Assembly (NCBI RefSeq): GCF_004126535.1
Contig: NZ_PPCV01000008.1
Location: 62,001 to 126,000, forward strand
DNA: 64,000 nucleotides
Source: Propioniciclava flava
GTDB taxonomy: Bacteria > Actinomycetota > Actinomycetes > Propionibacteriales > Propionibacteriaceae
Reading direction: 5' to 3'
The position numbers were made by a program, and so were the translations under genes. Shown here piece by piece: positions 25,720-35,111 of this stretch; the stretch's first letter is position 1; the number at the start of each line of letters is the position of its first letter. The notes beneath the pieces were generated by a model. It searched no databases and was not told the origin of the DNA. It saw only the letters and a list, made by a program, of their open reading frames with translations.

Positions 25720-27212
25720 CTGGCATGTCCCGACGCACGCTCCTGCTCGGCGGACTCGGCCTCGGCGCCGCCGCCCTGACGGGCTGCACCTCCGCGCCGG
25801 CCGCCGGCCCCGTCCCCTCCGCGTCTGGCCCGATGCCGACGCTCCCGCCGGCCACCCCGAGACCCGGGCAACGGATCGTCGAGCAGGTCTTGACCGCCAA
25901 GCCTGTGACCCTCGACCTCGGCGGACCCACCGTCCCTACCTGGGCCTACGGCGACACCGCGCCCGGTCCGCTCGTGAGGGCTACCGCGGGTGACTTCCTC
26001 CGGATACGTCTTGACAACCAGTTGCCCGCGGACACGACCATCCACTGGCACGGGATCCGGCTGCACAACAAGGCGGACGGGGTGCCCGGCATGACGCAGG
26101 ACCCGGTCCCGGCCGGCGGGTCGTTCACCTACGAGTTCACCGCGCCGGATCCCGGCACGTACTTCTTCCACCCGCACGTCGGCGTCCAACTCGACCGTGG
26201 CCTGTACGCCCCCCTGATCGTCGACGACCCGAACGAGCCGGGCGCCTACGACGCCGAGTGGGTGGTCGTGCTGGACGACTGGGTCGACGGCACCGGCCGC
26301 ACCCCCGACGACGTCCTCGCGAAGCTGATCGCCGACGGGGGCCCTGCCCCCAGCGGCGGCATGGGTGGGATGGGGGGCATGGACCACGGCGGTCACGGTG
26401 GCGGCAACGCTCCGCAACCGTGGGGCGACGCCGGCGACGTCACCTACCCCTACTTCCTGATCAACGGACGCGTCCCCACCGCACCCGCCACGTTCGAGGC
26501 CAAGCCGGGCCAGCGCGTCAGGATCCGGCTCATCAATGCGGCGTCCGACACGATCTTCACGGTCGCGCTCGGCGGCCACCGCCTGACGGTCACCCACAGC
26601 GACGGCTTCCCCGTGGAACCGCGGGAGGTCGACGCCCTCTACCTCGGCATGGGCGAGCGCTACGACGCCCTCGTCACCCTCGACGACGGCGTGTTCCCCC
26701 TGGTGGCTCGTCCGTTCGGCAAGACCGAGGGCGGCCAGGGCTTGGCCCTGGTCAGGACCGGTTCGGGTCAGGCCCCCGGCCCCGACGTGTCGCCCGCCGA
26801 ACTGGCCGGGCGCATCCTGCTGGCCACCGACCTGCGTCCCCACGAGTCGGTGAGGCTGCCTTCACGATCGCCGGACGCCACCGCGCACATGTCGTTGGAG
26901 GGGTCGATGAGCCCGTACCGGTGGGGCATCAACGGGGCCCCGTTCGGGCAGAACCAGCCGCTCACCGTGCGTGAGGGGCAACGGCTGCGGCTCAACGTGA
27001 TGAACATGACGATGATGACCCACCCCCTGCATCTGCACGGGCACACGTTCGCGCTGCCGACAGGGCTACGGAAGGACACGGTGCTTCTGGCGCCGATGCA
27101 GTCGATGGCGCTCGAGCTGGACGCCGACAACGTCGGTGACTGGATGGTCCACTGCCACAACATCTATCACGCCGAGGCCGGGATGATGATCGGCCTGCTC
27201 TACCGCGGCTGA
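25716..27212 (+). CDS. multicopper oxidase (copper-resistance type), lipid-anchored
   Basis: 498 residues. It oxidises Cu(I) or organic substrates with four copper atoms outside the membrane. The N-terminus combines a twin-arginine-like SRRTLLLGGLG with a lipobox LTGC at about 20-23, so export and lipid anchoring are both suggested. Copper ligands are visible in TTIHWHGI, YFFHPHVG, HPLHLHGHTF and MVHCHNIYHAEAGMM, the full type 1/2/3 set. A Met/His-rich insert (GGMGGMGGMDHGGHGGG, about 210-228) is typical of CueO/CopA-type enzymes. It is the second gene of an operon. Confidence 0.93.
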   Translation: MTGMSRRTLLLGGLGLGAAALTGCTSAPAAGPVPSASGPMPTLPPATPRPGQRIVEQVLTAKPVTLDLGGPTVPTWAYGDTAPGPLVRATAGDFLRIRLDNQLPADTTIHWHGIRLHNKADGVPGMTQDPVPAGGSFTYEFTAPDPGTYFFHPHVGVQLDRGLYAPLIVDDPNEPGAYDAEWVVVLDDWVDGTGRTPDDVLAKLIADGGPAPSGGMGGMGGMDHGGHGGGNAPQPWGDAGDVTYPYFLINGRVPTAPATFEAKPGQRVRIRLINAASDTIFTVALGGHRLTVTHSDGFPVEPREVDALYLGMGERYDALVTLDDGVFPLVARPFGKTEGGQGLALVRTGSGQAPGPDVSPAELAGRILLATDLRPHESVRLPSRSPDATAHMSLEGSMSPYRWGINGAPFGQNQPLTVREGQRLRLNVMNMTMMTHPLHLHGHTFALPTGLRKDTVLLAPMQSMALELDADNVGDWMVHCHNIYHAEAGMMIGLLYRG

Positions 27213-27220
27213 GCGGGAAC

Positions 27221-27237
27221 GTTGACGCGACCTTGAC
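27221..27237 (+). promoter_or_regulatory. 11-bp-period direct repeat (putative regulator box)
   Basis: GTTGAC at 27221 and CTTGAC at 27232. It starts 9 bases after the oxidase stop and ends 80 bases before the next gene. TAACGA about 45 bases downstream could be a -10 element. Confidence 0.6.
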
Positions 27238-27316
27238 GGTTTCCACAACCAGACCCGACCTTCGTCGACCAGCCTCGTTGGTGTAACGATCCGACCGACG
27301 CCAAGGAGTCCCTGCC

Positions 27317-27634
27317 ATGAATCACGACCACACCGACCATCGCGCCATCCCGCCGGCCGGCAGCGACCCGTACGACCGGTTCGCCGCCGACCCGTTCGCG
27401 CCGACCACCCCGGCACCGCCCGTTGGGCAGCAGGCCCCTACGGCCCAGCCCGTGCGGCACCGGTGGTGGATGCACCTGCTGATGTGCGCCCCGATGCTGG
27501 CTGTCGTCGGATTCCTCGTCGCCACCGGGGCGGCGGGCGGCGGCGTCATCGGCTACGCCCTGCTGTGCATGGCGATGATGGGCGCGATGATGCTGTTCAT
27601 GAACCAGGGCTCCGCTGGCGGCCACAAGCATTGA
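27317..27634 (+). CDS. small His-rich membrane protein
   Basis: 105 residues. The N-terminus carries MNHDHTDHRA, a possible metal-binding patch. Two membrane helices (about 52-70 and 75-94) are rich in Met (CMAMMGAMMLFMN), and the end is GGHKH. An AAGGAG site lies 9 bases before the ATG. Similar short Met/His proteins accompany copper ATPases; the role is unproven. A hairpin terminator follows. Confidence 0.6.
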   Translation: MNHDHTDHRAIPPAGSDPYDRFAADPFAPTTPAPPVGQQAPTAQPVRHRWWMHLLMCAPMLAVVGFLVATGAAGGGVIGYALLCMAMMGAMMLFMNQGSAGGHKH

Positions 27635-27658
27635 CCCCGACACCCCCACGAACCCCAT

Positions 27659-27693
27659 CGCCGAGCCACCCCGATCCCCCGAGTGGCTCGGCG
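27659..27693. terminator. hairpin between the His-rich protein and the ATPase
   Basis: Perfect 11-base arms CGCCGAGCCAC (27659-27669) and GTGGCTCGGCG (27683-27693) with a 13-base loop. It could end the preceding transcript or attenuate readthrough into the P-type ATPase, which has no regulator box of its own. Confidence 0.7.
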
Positions 27694-27723
27694 ATGGCCC
27701 GTCCGCCCTGACAGGAGAATGTG

Positions 27724-30168
27724 ATGAACCTGAACTCCACCGCCGAGTCGGTCGTGCTGCACGTGGGTGGCCTGCACTGGGCCACCACCGCCCACGGCGT
27801 CGAACAGACCCTCCTGACCCGGCCAGGCGTGCTGGCGGTCGACGCGAACGCGATCTCGCAGACGGCGACCGTCACGTTCGACCCGACGCGGACCGACGTC
27901 GCCGAACTTCAGGGCTGGGTGCGCGAGTGTGGCTACCACTGTGCCGGCGAGTCACAGCCCACCCACGTGTGCGTTCCCCGCATCGAACCGGCAGGTCATC
28001 CCGGCGGGCACGCAGCCCCGGACGCCCACGCGCGGCACGGCGGCCCCGGAACCACGGTGCCGCACGGTCATGGGGGGCACGACCAGGCGGCGAGCCACGC
28101 CGCGGGGGTGGTGATCTCGCCGCATGACGCGATGGGTCATGGCGGTCATGGGGGGATGTCGATGGACGCCATGGTCGCCGACATGCGCAACCGGTTCCTG
28201 GTCGCGGCGGTGCTGTCGGTGCCGATCACGTTGTTCTCCCCGATGGGACGCGACATGCTCGGCTTCGGGCTGCCGGCGCCGTTCGGGTTGCGGGACGAGG
28301 TGTTCGCCCTGGTGTTGTCGCTGCCGGTGGTGTTCTACGCGGGCTGGATCTTCTTCGACGGGGCTTTCCGCGCCCTGCGGAACCGGACGCTGGACATGAT
28401 GGTGCTGGTCGCGATCGCGATCGGCGCCGGGTGGCTGTACAGCCTGTACGTCACGCTCACCGGTGGTGGCGAGGTGTTCTTCGAGGCGGCCGCGGTGCTG
28501 ACCACGTTCGTCTTGTTGGGGCACTGGTTCGAGATGCGGGCCCGCGGCGGCGCGAACGACGCCATCCGGGCGTTGCTGGACCTGGCGCCGCCGATGGCGA
28601 CGGTGATTCGTGACGGGGTCGAGGCCGACGTGCCCACCAGCGAGGTGCTGGTCGGCGACCTGGTGCTGGTCCGTCCCGGCGCGAAGGTGCCCGTCGACGG
28701 CGTCGTCCGGGAGGGCCGTTCCGAGGTGGACGAGTCGATGGTGACCGGGGAGTCCTTGCCGGTCGACAAGACGGTCGGTTCAGCGGTGGTGGGGGCGTCG
28801 ATCAACACCACGGGGACGCTGCGGGTGGAGGCCACCAAGGTGGGCGCGGACAGCGCCCTGGCGCAGATCGTCGCGCTGGTGCAGCAGGCGCAGAACTCGA
28901 AGGCCCCCGGCCAGCGGCTCGCGGACCGGGCGGCGTTCTGGCTGGTGCTGGTGGCCATCATCGGAGGAGGGCTCACGTTCGGGGCCTGGCTGCTGGCCGG
29001 CGCGTCGGTCCAGACGGCGATGCTGTTCGCGATCACGGTGGTGGTCATCACCTGCCCCGACGCCCTCGGACTGGCGACGCCGACCGCGATCATGGTCGGC
29101 ACCGGTCTGGGCGCCAAGCGAGGAGTGTTGTTCAAGAACGCCACCGCCCTGGAGACCTCCGCGAAGGTCAACACGGTGGTGATGGACAAGACCGGCACGC
29201 TCACCCGCGGCGAACCCGAGGTGACCCAGGTCATCGCCGTCGGGGGCGACCCCCACCTCGACCTGGTCGCGGCGGTGGAGCGCGAATCCGAACACCCGCT
29301 CGCGGCCGCCGTGGTCACCCATGCCGACGCCCTCGGCGTCGCGACCCGTAAGGCTGCCGAGTTTCGCAACGTGCCCGGCCACGGGGCCACCGCCGTCGTC
29401 GACGGACTGGACGTTGCGGTCGGAAACCGGCGGCTCATGGAGTCCCTCGGTGTCGACCTGTCGGCGGCGGGGCCGATCCGCGAGCGGGTCGCCGCCCAGG
29501 GCCAGACCGCCGTGTTCGCCGCGGTGGACGGCCGCATCGTGGCGGTCATCGGGTTGGCGGACGCCCCCCGCGAGACCTCCGCCCGGGCGGTCGCGGCGTT
29601 GCACGACCAGGGAGTGCAGGTCGTGATGCTGACCGGGGACAATCAGGCGACCGCACAGCGGATCGCCGCCCAGCTGGGGATCGACACGGTGATCGCGGAC
29701 GTGCTGCCCGGCGACAAGGCCGCCCATGTGGCCGATCTACAACGCCAGGGGCGGGTGGTGGCGATGGTCGGTGATGGTGTCAACGACGCCCCTGCTCTGG
29801 CCCAGGCTGACGTGGGGGTCGCGATCGGGGCGGGCACCGATGTGGCGATCGAGACGGCCGACCTGGTCCTCATGCGGTCGGACCCCCTCGACGTGCCGAC
29901 CGCCCTGACCATCGGCCGTGGCACGCTGCGGAAGATGCGGCAGAACCTGGGCTGGGCGGTCGGTTACAACGTGGTCGCCCTGCCGATCGCGGCCGGCGTG
30001 TTTGCCGGCGTCGGGCTGACCCTACGGCCAGAGATCGCTGCGCTGTCGATGTCCGGTTCCAGCCTGATCGTCGCTGTCAACGCCCTGCTGCTGAAGCGGT
30101 TGCGGCTCCCCGACGAGCACCACCGCCGACCAGGCACCCCGGCCGCGCAGGCTGCGTCGGGATCTTGA
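27724..30168 (+). CDS. heavy-metal P1B-type ATPase with CPD membrane motif and cysteine-less HMA domain
   Basis: 814 residues from ATG 27724 (AGGAGA 5 bases upstream). The N-terminal ferredoxin-like HMA domain (about 5-70) has [14 protein letters not shown] where the metal-binding Cys-x-x-Cys would be. A His-rich linker (about 85-145) follows. The ATPase core has [25 protein letters not shown] (CPD in place of CPC), [12 protein letters not shown] with the phosphorylated Asp, SEHPLA and [12 protein letters not shown]. It exports a heavy metal, most likely copper given its neighbours, but the unusual membrane motif could mean another metal or oxidation state. The Ser-stop codons lie within the next regulator box. 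Confidence 0.9.
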   Translation: MNLNSTAESVVLHVGGLHWATTAHGVEQTLLTRPGVLAVDANAISQTATVTFDPTRTDVAELQGWVRECGYHCAGESQPTHVCVPRIEPAGHPGGHAAPDAHARHGGPGTTVPHGHGGHDQAASHAAGVVISPHDAMGHGGHGGMSMDAMVADMRNRFLVAAVLSVPITLFSPMGRDMLGFGLPAPFGLRDEVFALVLSLPVVFYAGWIFFDGAFRALRNRTLDMMVLVAIAIGAGWLYSLYVTLTGGGEVFFEAAAVLTTFVLLGHWFEMRARGGANDAIRALLDLAPPMATVIRDGVEADVPTSEVLVGDLVLVRPGAKVPVDGVVREGRSEVDESMVTGESLPVDKTVGSAVVGASINTTGTLRVEATKVGADSALAQIVALVQQAQNSKAPGQRLADRAAFWLVLVAIIGGGLTFGAWLLAGASVQTAMLFAITVVVITCPDALGLATPTAIMVGTGLGAKRGVLFKNATALETSAKVNTVVMDKTGTLTRGEPEVTQVIAVGGDPHLDLVAAVERESEHPLAAAVVTHADALGVATRKAAEFRNVPGHGATAVVDGLDVAVGNRRLMESLGVDLSAAGPIRERVAAQGQTAVFAAVDGRIVAVIGLADAPRETSARAVAALHDQGVQVVMLTGDNQATAQRIAAQLGIDTVIADVLPGDKAAHVADLQRQGRVVAMVGDGVNDAPALAQADVGVAIGAGTDVAIETADLVLMRSDPLDVPTALTIGRGTLRKMRQNLGWAVGYNVVALPIAAGVFAGVGLTLRPEIAALSMSGSSLIVAVNALLLKRLRLPDEHHRRPGTPAAQAASGS

Positions 30169-30190
30169 CGCGACCTTGATCCGATCCTGC
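30163..30190 (+). promoter_or_regulatory. 11-bp-period direct repeat with weak third copy
   Basis: TCTTGA at 30163, CCTTGA at 30174 and a weak TCCTGC at 30185, all 11 bases apart. The first half-site overlaps the upstream ATPase stop (TCT TGA). It ends about 80-90 bases before the second ATPase. Confidence 0.72.
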
Positions 30191-30271
30191 CGATCCGGAC
30201 ACGAGACCCACCTAACCTGACACCAGAAGCGGTACCCCTGGGGGGTATCAGGACAAGGTGAGGTGGTTGTG

Positions 30272-33043
30272 ATGAGTTGGCTCGTCATCGGCGGCGCGGT
30301 GGTCGTCACCGGGTTGTTGTGGTGGTTCTTCTTCGGTCCGAAGCAGGCCGGACAGGTGAGCCTGGAGGACGGCGTCCAGGTGGTGCGGGTCACCGTCGAC
30401 GGTGGCTACAGCCCGGACGTGATCGAGGGCGTCCGCCCGGGCATACCGGTCAGGCTCCTGTTCGACCGGCAGGAGAGCGGTGAGTGCACCTCGCGGGTGG
30501 TCATGCCCGACTTCAAGGTCAACGCAGCGCTGCCGGCGTTCCGGACCACGGCGGTCGAGTTCCTTCCCACCGAAACGGGGGAGTACCGGTTCGCGTGCGG
30601 GATGAACATGGTGTCCGGGGTGATCCGTGTCAGCGGGAACCCCCCGGCCGATACCCAAGGCGGCGGCACCGTGGTGGAGCAGGCCTCCCGGCCGGTGGAC
30701 GGAACGACCGCGGCCGGCGGCACCGCCCCCGACGCGGAGGCGGAGGAGGCTGAGCGTGCCGCCGAAATCCGCGACTTGACCCGCCGCCTGCTGGTGGGTG
30801 CGGTGCTGTCGGCGCCGGTGCTGGTCGCGGTGATGGCGGTGGAGTTGTTCCAGGCGATGTGGGTTCCCGAGTTCCTGATGAACCCGTGGCTACAGCTGGC
30901 GTTGATCGCTCCGGTGATGTTCTACACCGGCTGGCCGATCCACCGCACCGGCTGGAAGGCGCTGTCGCACCGGACCGCCGACATGAACTCGCTGATCACC
31001 TTGGGCACGTTTGCCGCCTTCGGCTACAGCCTGGTGGTCACGTTCCTGCCCTGGCTGCTGCCCGACGCGCTGCGGCACGTCTACTACGAGGCCGTCGGGG
31101 TGATCATCACCCTCATCCTGCTCGGGCGGCTGCTCGAGACGAAAGCGAAGGCCGGCACCGGTGAGGCAATCCGCGCCCTGATCGGGCTGCAGCCCCGCAC
31201 CGCCCGGGTTGAGCGCGACGGTGCCGAACTCGAGGTCGGCGTTGACGAGGTGCGGGTCGGAGACATCGTGCTGATCCGGCCCGGGGAGAAGCTCCCGGTC
31301 GACGGCGAGGTGACCAGCGGCTCCTCCTCGATCGATGAGTCCATGGTGACCGGCGAATCCATGCCGGTGACCAAGTCCGTCGGGGACACCGTGATCGGCG
31401 CCACCATCAACACCACCGGCGCCCTGCGCTACCGCGCCACCAAGGTCGGCGCCGACACGATGCTGGCCCAGATCATCAAGCTGGTCCGCGAAGCCCAAGG
31501 CTCCAAGGCGCCCATCCAGCGGCTCGCCGACCAGGTGTCCAGCTACTTCGTGCCCGCGGTGATCGTGATCGCGGTGTGGACCTTCGTCGCCTGGGTGCTC
31601 GTCGGCCCGCCGCCGGTGTTCATCTTCGCGCTCGTCGCCGCCGTGTCGGTGCTGATCATCGCCTGCCCCTGCGCCCTAGGGCTCGCCACTCCCATGTCGA
31701 TCACCGTCGGCACCGGCAAAGGGGCCGCGCACGGCATCCTGATCCGCTCCGCCGAGGCGCTCGAGACCGCCCACAAGTTGCAGACGATCATCCTCGACAA
31801 GACCGGCACCCTGACCCGCGGCGTCCCGGCCCTCACCGACGTCATCCCCGTGACCGACGGGGGTGAGGACCGCCTCCTGGCCGCTGTCGCCGGGGTCGAG
31901 CGGGCCTCCGAGCACCCGCTGGCGGCCGCGATCGTGGCCGGGGCGACCGAGCGTGGGCTCGCTGTGCCCGAGGTCGACGGGTTCGAGTCCGTCACCGGCC
32001 AAGGGGTGATGGCGCGGGTCGACGGGCGGCGCGTGCTGGTCGGCAATCGCCGGCTGCTGGACGCGTTCGGGGTGGACGCGGCCGTCCTGCTCGCCGCCCA
32101 CGACCGGCTGGCCGCCGAAGGCAAGACCGCGATGCTGGTCGCGGTCGACGGACGCCCCGCCGGCGTGGTGGCCGTGGCCGACACCCTCAAGGAAGGCGCC
32201 CCGGCGGCGGTCGCCGCCCTCCAGGCCCGCGGCATCGAGGTCGTGATGATGACCGGTGACAACCGGCACACCGCCGCCGCGATCGCCCGCCAGGTCGGCA
32301 TCACCCGCGTCGTCGCCGAGGTCATGCCCGACCACAAGGCCGCCGAGGTCCGGCGCCTGCAGGCCGACGGCAAGGTGGTCGGCATGGTCGGCGACGGCAT
32401 CAACGACGCCCCCGCCCTCGCCCAGGCCGACGTCGGGTCGGCGATCGGGACCGGCACCGACGTCGCGATCGAGTCCTCCGACATCACGTTGGTCTCGGGG
32501 GCACTGGTGGGCATAGTGACCGCCGTCGACCTGTCCCGGGCCACCATGCGCAACATCAAGCAGAACCTGGTGTTCGCGTTCCTGTACAACATCCTGGGCA
32601 TCCCGATCGCCGCCGGCGTGCTCTATCCGGCGTTCGGGATCACCCTCAGCCCGATCATCGCCGCCGCCGCGATGGCACTGTCGTCGCTGTCGGTGGTCGC
32701 CAACGCGAACCGGCTCCGCCGGTTCACCCCCCGTCCACTGGCTGCCACCACCCAGGTGGCCGGCGTCGACCCGCTCGTCGAGGTGGGCGGCAGCGTCGAA
32801 GCCTCACACCACACCCAACGAAAGGAAACCACCATGTTCGGCCTGTTCGGCAAGAAGAAGGACACCACCACCGCCAAGGTCGTCGACCCCGTGTGCGGTA
32901 TGAAGATCAACCCCGCTGACGCTGCCGCCACCCGCGACCACGACGGCACCACGATCTACTTCTGCTCCAAGGGCTGCGCCGAAACCTTCGACGCGGACCC
33001 GCACCGTTACGCGCATGGACCCTCCGGCGCCGGCCACCACTGA
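30272..33043 (+). CDS. copper P1B-type ATPase fused to a cupredoxin-like and a YHS domain
   Basis: 923 residues from ATG 30272. Order: an N-terminal helix (2-22) and cupredoxin-like domain (about 30-125, with [10 protein letters not shown] and [12 protein letters not shown] as likely copper ligands); an acidic linker; a CopA-type ATPase core (about 165-820) with [41 protein letters not shown] and [12 protein letters not shown]; then a YHS domain at the C-terminus ([12 protein letters not shown] ... [18 protein letters not shown]). It exports Cu(I). The YHS part begins at an internal ATG with its own ribosome-binding site, so the C-terminal fusion may also be made as a separate protein. csoR overlaps the 3' end. 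Confidence 0.93.
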   Translation: MSWLVIGGAVVVTGLLWWFFFGPKQAGQVSLEDGVQVVRVTVDGGYSPDVIEGVRPGIPVRLLFDRQESGECTSRVVMPDFKVNAALPAFRTTAVEFLPTETGEYRFACGMNMVSGVIRVSGNPPADTQGGGTVVEQASRPVDGTTAAGGTAPDAEAEEAERAAEIRDLTRRLLVGAVLSAPVLVAVMAVELFQAMWVPEFLMNPWLQLALIAPVMFYTGWPIHRTGWKALSHRTADMNSLITLGTFAAFGYSLVVTFLPWLLPDALRHVYYEAVGVIITLILLGRLLETKAKAGTGEAIRALIGLQPRTARVERDGAELEVGVDEVRVGDIVLIRPGEKLPVDGEVTSGSSSIDESMVTGESMPVTKSVGDTVIGATINTTGALRYRATKVGADTMLAQIIKLVREAQGSKAPIQRLADQVSSYFVPAVIVIAVWTFVAWVLVGPPPVFIFALVAAVSVLIIACPCALGLATPMSITVGTGKGAAHGILIRSAEALETAHKLQTIILDKTGTLTRGVPALTDVIPVTDGGEDRLLAAVAGVERASEHPLAAAIVAGATERGLAVPEVDGFESVTGQGVMARVDGRRVLVGNRRLLDAFGVDAAVLLAAHDRLAAEGKTAMLVAVDGRPAGVVAVADTLKEGAPAAVAALQARGIEVVMMTGDNRHTAAAIARQVGITRVVAEVMPDHKAAEVRRLQADGKVVGMVGDGINDAPALAQADVGSAIGTGTDVAIESSDITLVSGALVGIVTAVDLSRATMRNIKQNLVFAFLYNILGIPIAAGVLYPAFGITLSPIIAAAAMALSSLSVVANANRLRRFTPRPLAATTQVAGVDPLVEVGGSVEASHHTQRKETTMFGLFGKKKDTTTAKVVDPVCGMKINPADAAATRDHDGTTIYFCSKGCAETFDADPHRYAHGPSGAGHH
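32834..33043 (+). CDS. possible separate YHS-domain protein from an internal start
   Basis: In frame inside the ATPase gene, ATG 32834 is preceded by AAAGGA at 10 bases, a strong site for this genome. It would yield a 69-residue YHS protein (FGLFGKKKD then [10 protein letters not shown]). The 30-residue stretch before it looks like former intergenic sequence read through. This supports a recent loss of the ATPase stop or dual expression. Confidence 0.5.
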   Translation: MFGLFGKKKDTTTAKVVDPVCGMKINPADAAATRDHDGTTIYFCSKGCAETFDADPHRYAHGPSGAGHH

Positions 33044-33359
33044 CCCGGGCGCTTCCGCCCCTGCAGCCCACGGGAGTGCGTCGGCCTCACGGACCCGACG
33101 TGCCCTGCTGGGCCGGCTGCGGCGCATCGAGGGGCAGGTCCGCGGGATCGCCCGGATGGTCGACGGCGACGCCGACTGCATCGAGATCCTCACCCAGGTG
33201 GCCGCAGTCACCCACGCCCTCGAAGCCGCAGCCCTGATGCTGGTCGACCAACACCTCCGCGACTGCCTGCAGCGGGGGGCAGCCACCACCGTGGCCGACG
33301 AGCAGACCGAACAGGTGGAGCAGGCCCTCCGGGCCGTCGAACGGCTGCTCCGCACTTGA
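33015..33359 (+). CDS. csoR: CsoR-family copper-sensing repressor
   Basis: 114 residues. After a flexible Ala-rich N-terminus, the four-helix core starts at [20 protein letters not shown]. The Cu(I) ligands of CsoR are in place: Cys in [10 protein letters not shown], His in LVDQHL and Cys in RDCLQ, four residues after the His. It represses copper-export genes until Cu(I) binds. The gene overlaps the ATPase/YHS gene by 29 bases in another frame, so they are co-transcribed. A hairpin terminator follows. Confidence 0.92.
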   Translation: MDPPAPATTDPGASAPAAHGSASASRTRRALLGRLRRIEGQVRGIARMVDGDADCIEILTQVAAVTHALEAAALMLVDQHLRDCLQRGAATTVADEQTEQVEQALRAVERLLRT

Positions 33360-33378
33360 AGCTGGTCCTGCGTGTGAA

Positions 33379-33415
33379 AAGGGCGGGTGGGTCGCGAACG
33401 CGACCCCCCGCCCTT
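33379..33415. terminator. bidirectional hairpin terminator
   Basis: An AAGGGCGGG arm pairs with CCCGCCCTT, extending through GGTCGC/GCGACC around GAAC, with one bulged base. It lies between the convergent csoR and DUF305 genes. The flanking A and T bases make it usable from both sides. Confidence 0.8.
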
Positions 33416-33460
33416 GCGCGTCACGCCTCCGTCGGGCCGCCCGCGGGGGCAGGGCCTCGA

Positions 33461-34063
33461 TCAGGCTGTGCCGACCGGTCGGCCGCCCGGCAGGTCATAC
33501 CACTCCTGCAGCCAGTCCTGCATCTGCGCGATCTCTGCCAGTTGGGCGTCTCGGATGTCGCTGCACAGGGTCAGCAGTTCGTCGTGCTCGGCGTTCGCCA
33601 GGCACTTCTCGGCCTCCCGGATCGCCCCCCAGTGGTGGCGGATCATCGACCGCAGGAACGCCACCTCGAACTCCTCGCCGTCCAGGTCGTGGAACCGGTG
33701 CATCGACTGCATCCCAGTCATGTCCGGCTCGTGGGAGATGCCGTACCAGTCCTCCAGCCACTGCTGCATGGTCGCGATCTCGGCCGACTGGGTGGCCACG
33801 ATCGACTCACACGTCGCTGCGAGCTCGTCGTGGACCGCCTTCTCGACGCACATCTCGGCCATCATCACGGCCATGTGGTGGTGGTCGATCATCCCGGTCA
33901 GGAAGTCGACCTCGAACCGGGCCGCCTGATCGGACGCCGCCGGTGCGCTCGCCTGTGCCGGTGGTGCGGCCGCCACCGCCACCCCGGTCAGGGCGCCGGT
34001 CGCCAGCAGGGCCGCAGTCAAGCCGGACGCCACCCGTCGGGTCAGGTTCGTGTGTTCCATCAT
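33461..34063 (-). CDS. secreted DUF305 protein, two repeats
   Basis: 200 residues from ATG 34063 with GGGAGG upstream. A signal peptide (about 1-38, ending near AQASA) precedes two copies of the DUF305 four-helix motif: DFLTGMIDHHHMAVMMAEMC and FLRSMIRHHWGAIREAEKCL. The His-His and Met clusters are the proposed copper ligands of this family. Cys residues appear after each motif. It probably buffers copper outside the cell. Confidence 0.88.
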   Translation of the reverse strand: MMEHTNLTRRVASGLTAALLATGALTGVAVAAAPPAQASAPAASDQAARFEVDFLTGMIDHHHMAVMMAEMCVEKAVHDELAATCESIVATQSAEIATMQQWLEDWYGISHEPDMTGMQSMHRFHDLDGEEFEVAFLRSMIRHHWGAIREAEKCLANAEHDELLTLCSDIRDAQLAEIAQMQDWLQEWYDLPGGRPVGTA

Positions 34064-34150
34064 GCCTCCCTTGGTTGTTCGCCTCAGGTGTGAGGATGGG
34101 CATCGACGCTACCCACCGGGGTTTCGCGGCGTCGAGCCCCGGATCGGGGT

Positions 34151-34167
34151 TCTTGGCCGAATCTTGA
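34151..34167. promoter_or_regulatory. 11-bp-period direct repeat (putative regulator box)
   Basis: TCTTGG at 34151 and TCTTGA at 34162. It lies 88-104 bases upstream of the minus-strand DUF305 gene, inside the divergent gap to lgt. Confidence 0.6.
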
Positions 34168-34204
34168 GGTTTTCGCCAGGCACCCCCGCCCAGTTTCATC
34201 GGCT

Positions 34205-34221
34205 TCTTGACGTGATCTTGG
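34205..34221 (+). promoter_or_regulatory. 11-bp-period direct repeat (putative regulator box)
   Basis: TCTTGA at 34205 and TCTTGG at 34216, 89 bases before lgt. With the preceding box it forms a pair 54 bases apart in the divergent promoter region. Confidence 0.65.
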
Positions 34222-34309
34222 CTGCCGCTCAGGGGGCCCTTGACCCCGGCCCGCGACAGTGGGAGCCGGCGTGCCACGCGGGTGCGTCGCTTGATGGAGG
34301 AGTCTCGCC

Positions 34310-35083
34310 GTGTGGCCGGTGTTGTTCTCAGTGTTCGGAATCCAGATCCAGTCGTACGGGGTGAGCAAGGCCCTCGCGGCGCTGGTCGCCGCGTGGCTGC
34401 TCGGCCGGGCCTTCCGCCGGCTCGGCTTCCCGGTGGAGCAGGCGCACTCGCTGGTTCTGTGGGCGGCGGTGTGGGGGTTCGTGGCCGCCAAGGTGTACTT
34501 CCTGATCGACAACCGCGCCCAGTTCAGCTGGCACCTGCTCGGTAGCTCGGGGTTCGTCTGGTACGGCGGGCTGATCGGCGGCATCCTCACCGTCGTCGTC
34601 CTGACCCGCCGCTACCGGCTGCCTCTGGCCAGCGTGGCCGGCGCGACCGCGATCCCCCTGTCGGTGGCGTACGGGATCGGCAGGATCGGCTGCTTCCTGG
34701 CGGGCGATGGCACCTACGGCACGCCGACCGACCTGCCCTGGGGGATGGCCTTCCCGAACGGCGTCGTGCCGGTGACCGTCCCGGTTCACCCCGCCCAGTT
34801 GTACGAGGCTGCCGGCGCGTTCGCGATCGCCGCCGTGCTCTGGCTGCTGGCCCGCCGCTGGCTGCCGCTGTCAGTGTTCGGCGGCTACCTCGCCCTCAGC
34901 GGGGCCGCGCGACTGCTGGTCGAGATCGTCCGGGTCAACGACCGCGTCCTGCTCGGCCTCACCGAAGCGCAACTGTTCGGCGTGCTCAGCATCATCGCCG
35001 GCGTCATGCTGATCGCGGTCGACCGCCGGCAGCGGACCCCCGAGCCCGCCGCCGCACTCCCGGTCGAGCCGGCACGCGTGTGA
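34310..35083 (+). CDS. lgt: prolipoprotein diacylglyceryl transferase, divergent copper-island form
   Basis: 257 residues from GTG 34310, with about seven membrane helices. It attaches diacylglycerol to the lipobox cysteine of prelipoproteins. Conserved features are FVWYGGLIGGI, the SVAYGIGRIGCFLAGDG segment and PVHPAQLYEA. In housekeeping Lgt the third motif is GRIGNFINGE, so the usual Asn is Cys here and the usual Glu is Asp. That marks it as a specialised paralogue. It is followed 28 bases later by lnt and is surrounded by candidate lipoproteins (the oxidase and a DUF305 protein). Confidence 0.9.
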   Translation: MWPVLFSVFGIQIQSYGVSKALAALVAAWLLGRAFRRLGFPVEQAHSLVLWAAVWGFVAAKVYFLIDNRAQFSWHLLGSSGFVWYGGLIGGILTVVVLTRRYRLPLASVAGATAIPLSVAYGIGRIGCFLAGDGTYGTPTDLPWGMAFPNGVVPVTVPVHPAQLYEAAGAFAIAAVLWLLARRWLPLSVFGGYLALSGAARLLVEIVRVNDRVLLGLTEAQLFGVLSIIAGVMLIAVDRRQRTPEPAAALPVEPARV

Positions 35084-35111
35084 TCCACTCGGTGAGACGG
35101 CCACGCCCGCG

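Noticed and set aside
25155-26843. A 562-codon minus-strand frame opposite the multicopper oxidase.
   Set aside because: Shadow frame; the copper-ligand motifs are all on the plus strand.
28335-29642. Long minus-strand open frames opposite the P-type ATPases (also 31543-32601).
   Set aside because: They are Ser/Thr/Pro/Arg-rich shadows of strongly conserved genes, a usual effect of high-GC coding sequence.
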